DNA of 64,000 nucleotides from Ochotona curzoniae. Its lineage: Eukaryota; Chordata; Mammalia; Lagomorpha; Ochotonidae. How positions within the stretch are numbered: position 1 is the stretch's first letter; each line of letters begins with the position of its first letter. Below, one piece after another: positions 57,483 through 64,000 of this stretch. The stretch covers positions 21,428,001 to 21,492,000 of the forward strand of contig NW_024466599.1 of assembly GCF_017591425.1 (NCBI RefSeq). The letters are read 5' to 3'. The translations under genes were made by a program, and so were the position numbers. The notes under the pieces were generated by a model. It searched no databases. It saw only the letters and a list, made by a program, of their open reading frames with translations, and was not told the origin of the DNA.

Positions 57483-59349
57483 GTCTTAGCCAGTCAGCCA
57501 ATCAGTGAGATTTTGTATCCTGCTATGTTTAAATTCAAAGTGGCTAACATCAATATGTATGATTAAAATAATGACTCCAAAACAAGAATAAGAAAATAGC
57601 ACAAGGCAAACTAAAGAAAAATACTAAAAATTATGCGTGAGGATAGTATGCAAACAGTATTATTCAGTTCTGTAGTTCTGCAATATGGATTCAGAAATTG
57701 TTTCTGAGCTTTCTTACAGGAAGATGAATGGTATCATTGATGAGATATCTGATTAGAGAAAATGGCATGCTCAGAAGACATATTTCTAAAGGTTTTGCAA
57801 GAAGTGTCTTCCTGGTTCTTTACAAAGAGGACAGTATGCATTGTTATGACTGAGGTGCTCAACAACATCTTTATTAGTAAAAATATAACAAAATGTGTAG
57901 TCTGCTCCACATAGCCCTATGGGATTCATCCATGCTGACTGATGGCATAATTAGGAAGAGCTGTCTCCTAAAAGGACCAAACACTGGGGCTGTCAGGATT
58001 TAGAGCATATGTCCTTCAGAGCATTCTCGGTAAATCAGGTCTCCCTCACTGAGACCTGTGTGTCAGCTCACTTGGAGTTGGATTGTTCTTTGTAAAGCAT
58101 TTTGCATCATAAGTACATAGTCAGGGCTTCAGTAGTGAAGTGGAGTTGTGAGCAGGATTCTCCTGGGGAGTTAGAAGATGGGTGATATCTAAATTAAAAG
58201 GCCTCTCTGCCTCCGAATGGAGACTGGCCAATATGCTTCTTAGGAAATATTGGTACTTCTGGGTGTTTGTTTTTTGTTTTTTGTTTTTTTACAATTATTA
58301 GCAGATACTTAGGAAAAAATTGCCCTGTGTTCATAAACTATTTCTGTAGTTCTGTGAACCATCATAAATGTCTACTGCTTGTGAAAGTTCTGCCTGGGTT
58401 ATGATAGCAGGTCTTATGATACCATTAATGAAAATTCCCAAAAGATAGTTTGTTATTAGCTTGAAGATTCTCATTTTCTTGGAAAAATTAAAAATATTTG
58501 TTGTATTTACTCATTGAAAAGTCTTGTCTGCACCTAAAGATTAGTGTCCTGTTATATTATTAAGAGTAACACATTGAAAAATGCTGACTGATGACTGACA
58601 TTTACAAAATGTGTTTATCTTAAAAATAGGAATTGTGGAAGAAGCTTTTATAAGTAAATTTTGTGGAACCACCTTTGAGTGATAACTTTTTGTAGACTGT
58701 TTACTGGCCAGAAAGCATATTGTTACATACATTGGAGTTTTCTCTCAGGGGCAGAAGTGTGAGGGAAGCAGTGAGATCAGAGGAGGCAGGAAACAAGGCC
58801 GCCACCTGAGGCAGGTGAACAGTGAATGTTCGTGGCCTCAGAACGTTTTTGAAACAAGATGGGTGAGCATTTCAGGCGTGCATCCAAAATGTATATAACA
58901 ATACACTTCAGCTTCCTGTTCATATGAAAATCAAAATTTATTTCCAATGAGTTGAAATTTTGACTGGAGTCTGAACACTGTGGACCCATGAATTCAGAAA
59001 TTCATCTTAACAGGAGCTTATGCCTGCTTTTGGTTTTCATTGTGAAAGTATTGTATTTCTTTTTTGGGTTTGTCCAAAAAAGGTTTCCATTATTTCGCCT
59101 TTACTCTGGACGTGTATCCGTTTCATTATTTAACGGCTATACCTTCTCCCTTTTAGCTTTATAGCTTTTTTGTTTGTTTATTTAAAATATTTTTTTGGCA
59201 TCTTTTCCAGTTAGGACCTTTTCTTACATTGAATAAAGAATGTTTATTTTGACTATTGCAGAATAATATAAAACATTACTAACCTTTCTGGTATACGTAT
59301 ACAAACCAAGTTCATGTGCCTTCATTTTAAAAAAAAGTCCTCATTGAAA

Positions 59350-59640
59350 TAGGTGGGCAAGAGCCTCACAGTTAGGATGCTGGTGTTGAGTGTCAGAGCG
59401 CCTGGTTGAATACCTGGCTTTGCTTCTGACTCTGTCTTCCAACCAATGCATAGTCTGGGAGGGAGGCAGTGGGGATGGCTCAGGTAACTGGGTTCTTGAA
59501 TCTCATGTGGAGACCTGGATTGAACTTCTGGCTGCTTGCAGGGGGGCACTGCAAACATTTGGGAATTGAATCCACAAATGGTGATACATGTGCTCTTTCT
59601 CTCAAGTAATTTTTAAATATCAATTAAAAATAAAAATCCT
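59350..59640 (+). mobile_element. C-type SINE, older form
   Basis: It runs from 'gtgggcaagagcctcacagt' through 'gtcagagcgcctggttgaat', 'catgtggagacctggattga' and 'tttgggaattgaatccaca' to 'aatatcaattaaaaat'. The 'agagcgcctgg' segment marks the older subfamily. Confidence 0.85.
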
Positions 59641-60301
59641 GAAAATTATCAGAGTGGTTCTGTAAATGAATCTAGATAGATTATATGTTATATAAAATTA
59701 TATATATAAATATATATTGTTATGTTACATGTTGTCACATAGATTCTATGTACTTAGCACCTAACTTTCCATAGCACCCAAATTCACTTTGTCCTACAGT
59801 GTCAACTGAGCAAAATTAATTCTAGTACAGTTACCTTAAGCCCATGCTGTAACTAATCTCCTATGTATGTACTGTACATAGCCTCTGTACCCTGTAGTAT
59901 ATGTTGAAGGATGTCAGGAGTTTTTGGATCCATCTGCCTTCTCCTAGCAAGGTTACCAAGCAAATAAAGTGTATATGTCCTCAATGACTCCATTGCTTCC
60001 CAACAAGAATACTATAATTGGCCACATAGAATAAATCCCAAGGATTCTTCTACTAGTGAGAAAGATGGTGAATGCCTATTTTAATTTTGTGAATATTGGC
60101 CAGTCAATACCGATAATTTCTTCTGTTCTACTCATCTCTTTGTCATACGGCATAGCAATTAAGTGAGAAATTTAACTAATAATTTGTATTGGTTCTTTAA
60201 TCTTTATTTTGTAAAGGACTTCTTTTATTTATAACCTGTTAAATTATAATGAGCTAACAAGCAGCAGTATATACTGGGGTCTCTTCATTCTGCTGTTTTA
60301 C

Positions 60302-60901
60302 TTTTAAAATTTTTTGTTTGTTTGAAAGCGCAGGGCCCAGTGTGACAGCCTAGTGGCTAAGGTCCTCACCTCACATGCACCAGGATCCCATATGGGCATC
60401 TTTTCCAATCCTGGTGGCCTCACATCCCATCCAGCTCCATGCTTGTGGCCTGGGAAAACAGTCTAGGATGACTCAAAGCCTTGGGAGACCCGGAAGAAGC
60501 TCCAGGCTCCTGGCTTCAGATTGGCTCAATGTTGTCCTTTATGGCCACTTGGGGAGTGAATCAGTGGACGGAAGATCTTTCTGTCTCTCCTCCTCCCTGT
60601 ATATCTGATATTCCAACAACAACAAAAAATTTTTTTAAAGAAAATCAGTGCTACAGAGAGAGGGAGAGATAAATAGAGAGGTTTCAACTGCTGGTTTTCT
60701 GCTATATGGTTATCATAGCAGGGGATGGGCCAGGCTGAAGCCAGGAGTTAGGGGGCCCAGCTACTTAGGCCGTCTTTCACTGCTTTTCCCAGGCCACCAG
60801 CAGAAAGCTGGAGTGGAAGAGCATGGGACACAGACCAGCATTCATGTGGGATGCCAGTGTTGCAAATGGCAATTTACCCAATACACCACAATGGCGACAC
60901 T
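60302..60901 (-). mobile_element. C-type SINE (reverse) interrupted by another SINE
   Basis: The tail fragment 'aaaattttttgtttgtttga' lies at 60306-60325. The body resumes near 60640 with 'gtgctacagagagagggaga', 'gggatgggccaggctgaagc' and 'ccaggccaccagcagaaagc', and the head ends 'caccacaatggcgacac'. Confidence 0.82.
60332..60632 (+). mobile_element. C-type SINE nested in the tail of a reverse SINE
   Basis: The head is 'gcccagtgtgacagcctagt', followed by 'caccaggatcccatatgggc', 'gccttgggagacccggaaga', 'gtgaatcagtggacggaaga' and the tail 'ctgatattccaacaacaa'. About 20 nt ('gaccctgcaccc' region) is missing. Confidence 0.9.
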
Positions 60902-61124
60902 GATGATTTACTTAAAAAATAACTTAAATCACTTGATAGCAAGCTTCATTTCTGACTACCTGAAGTTCTTGGTGATTTATAGTGGCATTGAACTTTGTTT
61001 AGATGGGTGTCTATCCTCTTAGGTTGCAGATCTGAGTCCATTAAACTAGCATTCCTCATGCTAGACTATAAACTGTTGCTATTTTGCGTTCTTCTAAGTG
61101 TGATTTAATTGAAGGCCTATCATC

Positions 61125-61200
61125 TAGGCCATTCTCCTTGCAAATGCTAAGGTCCCATATGGGTGCCAGTTCATGTCCTGGCTGTTCCACTTCCCAGCAA
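61125..61200 (+). mobile_element. C-type SINE head fragment
   Basis: 'tccttgcaaatgctaaggtc', 'ccatatgggtgccagttcat' and 'tcctggctgttccacttccc' match the B box region of the SINE. The first 40 nt and everything after 'ttcccagc' are missing. Confidence 0.75.
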
Positions 61201-61548
61201 GGGGAGTGCCCTGAGTACTCATGGTCTGTAATCTATAGTGGTCAAAAAGGAATGGAAGATTTTGAGGGATGGTAAATGTTGAATTGTTAAAAAATTGGGA
61301 GAGTCCTGTTAGAATTAGCTATCATGTAACAGTGGACACTGGCCTGCTTGGAGTCAGCAGCACATTAGAGATGTGCCCTCATACAGTCTTCACTTCTAAC
61401 GAAGTAGAAAAGAAATCAGAAGTAGTGGGAGCTGTGAGATAGTATTTATGACTATAAATATTTCAAGATTGATGAATAAATTTGTTCCTTTCTTAGTATT
61501 CCTAAAGAGTTTATTACCTTCCTAAGGAGTTTGGTTACTTATTTTCTT

Positions 61549-61848
61549 CTTTTTTTTTTTTTTTTGAGATTGATTTATTTTTGTTACAAAGTCAGATATA
61601 CAGAGAGGAAGATCTTCTGTCCAATGATTCACTTCCCAAGTGAGCACAATGGCTGGTGCTGTGCCGATCCGGAGCCAGGAGCCAGGACTTCCTCTGGGTC
61701 TCCCTCACGGGTACAGGGTCCTAAAGCATTGGGCCATCCTCGACTGCTTTCCCAGGCCAGAAGCAGGGAGCTGGATGGGAAGTGGAGCTGCCGGGATTAG
61801 AACCGGTGCCCATATGGGATGTCAGCATTGCAAATGGCAGCTTTAAAG
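61549..61848 (-). mobile_element. C-type SINE, reverse, lacking the extreme head
   Basis: A long T run is followed by 'gattgatttatttttgttac', 'gtcagatatacagagaggaa', 'gccgatccggagccaggagc' and 'gattagaaccggtgcccata'. It stops after 'tgcaaatggcagcttta', so the A box end is missing. Confidence 0.92.
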
Positions 61849-61869
61849 CCCCTGGAGATGAGTATTTTT

Positions 61870-62201
61870 TTTTAAAAGAATTATTTTATTTTTATTACAA
61901 AAGGCAGATATACAGAGAGGAGGAGAGACAGAGAGGAAGATCTTCCATCCGATGATTTACTCCCCAAATGACTGCAACGGTTGGTGCTGCGCCGTTCCAA
62001 AGCTGGGAATCAGGAACCTCTTCCGGGTCCCCCACATGGGTGCAGGGTCCCATGGCTTTGGGCCGTCCTCGACTGCTTTCCCAGGCCAGAAGCAGCGAGC
62101 TGGATGGGAAGTGGAGTTGCTGGGATTATAACCGGCGCCCATATAGGATCCCGGTGTGTTCAAGGCGAAGACTTTAGCCACTAGGCCACGCTGCTGGGCC
62201 C
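61870..62201 (-). mobile_element. Young C-type SINE with a perfect 15-bp target-site duplication
   Basis: Reverse orientation, with T tail, 'aaggcagatatacagagagg', 'gatcttccatccgatgattt', 'cgtcctcgactgctttccca', 'ataaccggcgcccatatagg' and the head 'ctaggccacgctgctgggcc'. The identical repeats gagatgagtattttt at 61855-61869 and 62202-62216 fix both borders. Confidence 0.97.
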
Positions 62202-62699
62202 GAGATGAGTATTTTTAAAGCTTGAGATTAAATAGAGGAAAAGTGGAAGATGAAACGGATTAATGATGGGTCTATTTTTTTCTGAGAAATGAGGAAGGGG
62301 TAGGAAGAGAAACAAAGTTAACAGAATTCCTCATTTTCTGAGGCAGGAGGCAAGGTCTGGGGTCTGGGAGGCCAGAAAGGGAGAGATGCTCTGTTGGAAG
62401 GCTCCATCTCTGACAGATAAGAGGTTGAATTCGGTAATCCAGTGATGGTAGGGAGTGAGTGAGGGAGGGAGTAGAGATGACTAGTGAGAGTTAGATAGTT
62501 GCTGCACAAAAGAAAAGAGCAAAGGCAGCTGACAGAAGCCACGTTGTATTGCTGAGCTGCAGATCCAGTCTGAGCTCAAACTCCACTCTGAGCTCCATGT
62601 GAAGGGGTTTGACATTGTGCCACTCTGGCCTGAGCTTTTCCATGTGTGCAGTGCTCTCATTCTGCTTTTGACCAGCCATCTGTTCTTTTGTGCCCCACC

Positions 62700-62965
62700 T
62701 AGGAACATTAGTTCTTCATCTCTTAGGCTAGAAATTCTTTGAGTACCTCCCTCTAACTCTGACCCAGTTTTCAGTAGTTGAACTACTCTTAATAATCATA
62801 TAACTTGCAATTATGCCTATCATCTTTGCTAAATTGTAAATTCCTGTGATTTTGCAAGTGTTTGTGCTTCTCTCCTTTCCACTTTCCTCTGTCCTTACCT
62901 ACCTAGCATCTGCCTCGTGCAGCGATGTGCTGTTGTCAGTAATACTGAATGAGTGAGTGAAGCGT
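62700..62965 (+). mobile_element. Ancient L2 3' end
   Basis: 'aataatcatataacttgcaa', 'tttgctaaattgtaaattcc', 'acctacctagcatctgcctc' and 'ctgaatgagtgagtga' follow the L2 3' UTR in sense orientation. Confidence 0.6.
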
Positions 62966-63154
62966 ATCCTCTGTTATCAAGTTGTTTAAGAGAGAGAGCC
63001 AACAGTGGCCTCTATAGGAAAGTAATGTTTGCCAAATTCTTTGCAACACCCACTAACTTGGAAAATATTTTATAGCTTTCTTTTCACAAAGCAAAGGAAG
63101 ATATTGCTTTTGTAGATAGTCGTACTACCTTGGTGGCTCAAGATTGTATCAGTT

Positions 63155-63443
63155 GGAGAGCAGTGTTGTGGTGCAATAGGTTAAATTGCTGCCTGTGATG
63201 CTAGCATCCCAACCGCTGCTCTATTTCCAATCCAGTTCTCTGATAATACCTCTGGGAAGACAATGGAAGATGGCTCAAGTACTTGAATTCTTGCCTCCCC
63301 CATGGGAGATCTGGATGGAATTCCAGCAGCCTGGCTTCATCCTGGTGGCCCAGCCCCAGCTGCTGTGGGCAGTTAAGAGCATGAACCAACAGATATAAGC
63401 CTGCCTCCCTCTTTCTTTCTCTCTCTCTCTTTCTCTCTCTCTT

Positions 63444-63474
<31 letters not shown>

Positions 63475-63575
63475 TTCTCGCCTACTCTCTCTGTTCTTTT
63501 CCCTCTTCCTCTCCTTCCCCCTCTCCCTCTATCTATAATTCTGCCTTTCAAATAAACACAACTTTGAAAAAACAG
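63155..63575 (+). mobile_element. C-type SINE with expanded CT tract
   Basis: It runs from 'gagcagtgttgtggtgcaat' through 'tgctagcatcccaaccgctg', 'gggagatctggatggaattc' and 'gagcatgaaccaacagatat' to 'ttctgcctttcaaataaaca'. The CT-rich region before the tail is expanded at 63405-63530, making the copy about 100 nt longer than its sisters. Confidence 0.92.
63405..63535. repeat. (CT)n/(CTTT)n low-complexity tract inside the SINE
   Basis: An almost pure pyrimidine tract grown from the variable CT region that this SINE family carries before its tail. The ORF on the opposite strand with Arg-Glu repeats is its translation artefact. Confidence 0.93.
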
Positions 63576-64000
63576 TTTTAATAGTTTGGCTTATTTGCAT
63601 TCTCCTATAGGAGCTCATTCTCAGCACAACCTTTATTCTGTCCAACCTTGCTTATTTATACATCTTTCTCTGGCTGTTCTAATAGGCTGCTAGGACCATT
63701 ATGTACCATACCTCCAAAGAATCTTCTTAAAATGTCTTCCTGTTAAGGCTTCCTTTTAAAATGTTGGTTCATTTCTCTCAGTGACTCACTGTGCTGTTGA
63801 AAGAACTTTGTGTACCAACTTCAGTACCTTATGCTGTTGACCTTACAAGGTTTGGCTAGGAGAGGAAAACTCAGGATAAAAACATCAAAGAGGCAGCAAT
63901 TACAGGAAGTGTGAATGTTAGATGCCACAAAGTGTGATGGAGCATGCCTGAGAATGTTTAATGTTATGCAGCCGTAAGTCCCATTGGCTGAAGGCTCATA

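Larger units (their letters stand above)
50317..64000 (+). other. LCLAT1: LCLAT1 intron downstream of exon 4 (incomplete)
   Basis: No further coding exon is recognisable up to the window end, so at least 13.7 kb of this intron is here. Apart from the listed repeats I see nothing identifiable in 50317-51960, 52005-52440, 54700-55440, 57485-59350, 59645-60300, 60902-61120, 61201-61548, 62217-62700, 62966-63154 and 63576-64000. Confidence 0.85.

Noticed and set aside
60648..61022. A 124-codon ORF on the + strand
   Set aside because: It is read through the reverse C-SINE body into AT-rich intron; the same residues recur from other SINE copies.
63201..63551. A 116-codon minus-strand ORF rich in Arg-Glu
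   Set aside because: It is the translation of the expanded CT tract of a SINE.
1..64000. Search for CRISPR arrays, operons, phage or plasmid features
   Set aside because: Regularly spaced repeats, ribosome-binding sites and dense ORFs are all absent. The sequence is intron- and retroelement-dominated mammalian DNA.

Overview
This window is mammalian nuclear DNA. It lies inside one large gene that is read on the + strand, and it has no bacterial, phage or CRISPR architecture. The gene is LCLAT1 (lysocardiolipin acyltransferase 1, also called LYCAT, ALCAT1 or AGPAT8). Four consecutive coding exons with correct GT/AG borders and matching phases are present at 21717-21885, 28842-29040, 45741-45887 and 50200-50316. 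Together they encode residues 1-209, counted from the Met at 21721. This covers the N-terminal membrane segment, the HX4D acyltransferase motif and the FPEGT motif. The remaining C-terminal part, about 165-170 residues in known orthologues, must lie downstream of 64000. Any first exon must lie upstream of position 1 or be too small for me to recognise.

The organism is a lagomorph. The dominant repeat is the tRNA-derived C-type SINE of rabbits and pikas, and at least 40 copies or fragments are present in both orientations. The youngest copies (17119, 22685, 32670, 61870) have a head reading gtggcctagtggctaa or a close variant, and a tail reading ctttccaataaaa. As far as I remember, that is the pika (Ochotona) form rather than the rabbit form. 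I favour a pika, without database proof.

Layout: 1-21716 is upstream intron or untranslated gene territory with SINEs and decayed L1 3' ends. 21886-28841 is an intron with a decayed L1/HAL1 block near 23.6-24.5 kb. 29041-45740 is a 16.7-kb intron holding an antisense exon-like pseudogene fragment (31.2-31.5 kb), an antisense L1 ORF2 remnant (32.0-34.0 kb), an intact solo ERV2-type LTR with a 6-bp target-site duplication (38863-39442), and SINE clusters. 45888-50199 is a 4.3-kb intron. 50317-64000 is the 5' part of the next intron, with a sense L1 ORF2 remnant (52.4-54.7 kb), a long ancient L2 copy broken by MIRs and a SINE (55.4-57.3 kb), and a SINE cluster at 59-64 kb.

I found no undescribed multi-gene system. 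The items most worth a second look are the solo LTR in sense orientation inside LCLAT1, a SINE whose 3' tail is duplicated on either side of an L1 3' end, the antisense pseudogene fragment, and two in-frame skippable exons that carry part of the acyltransferase core.
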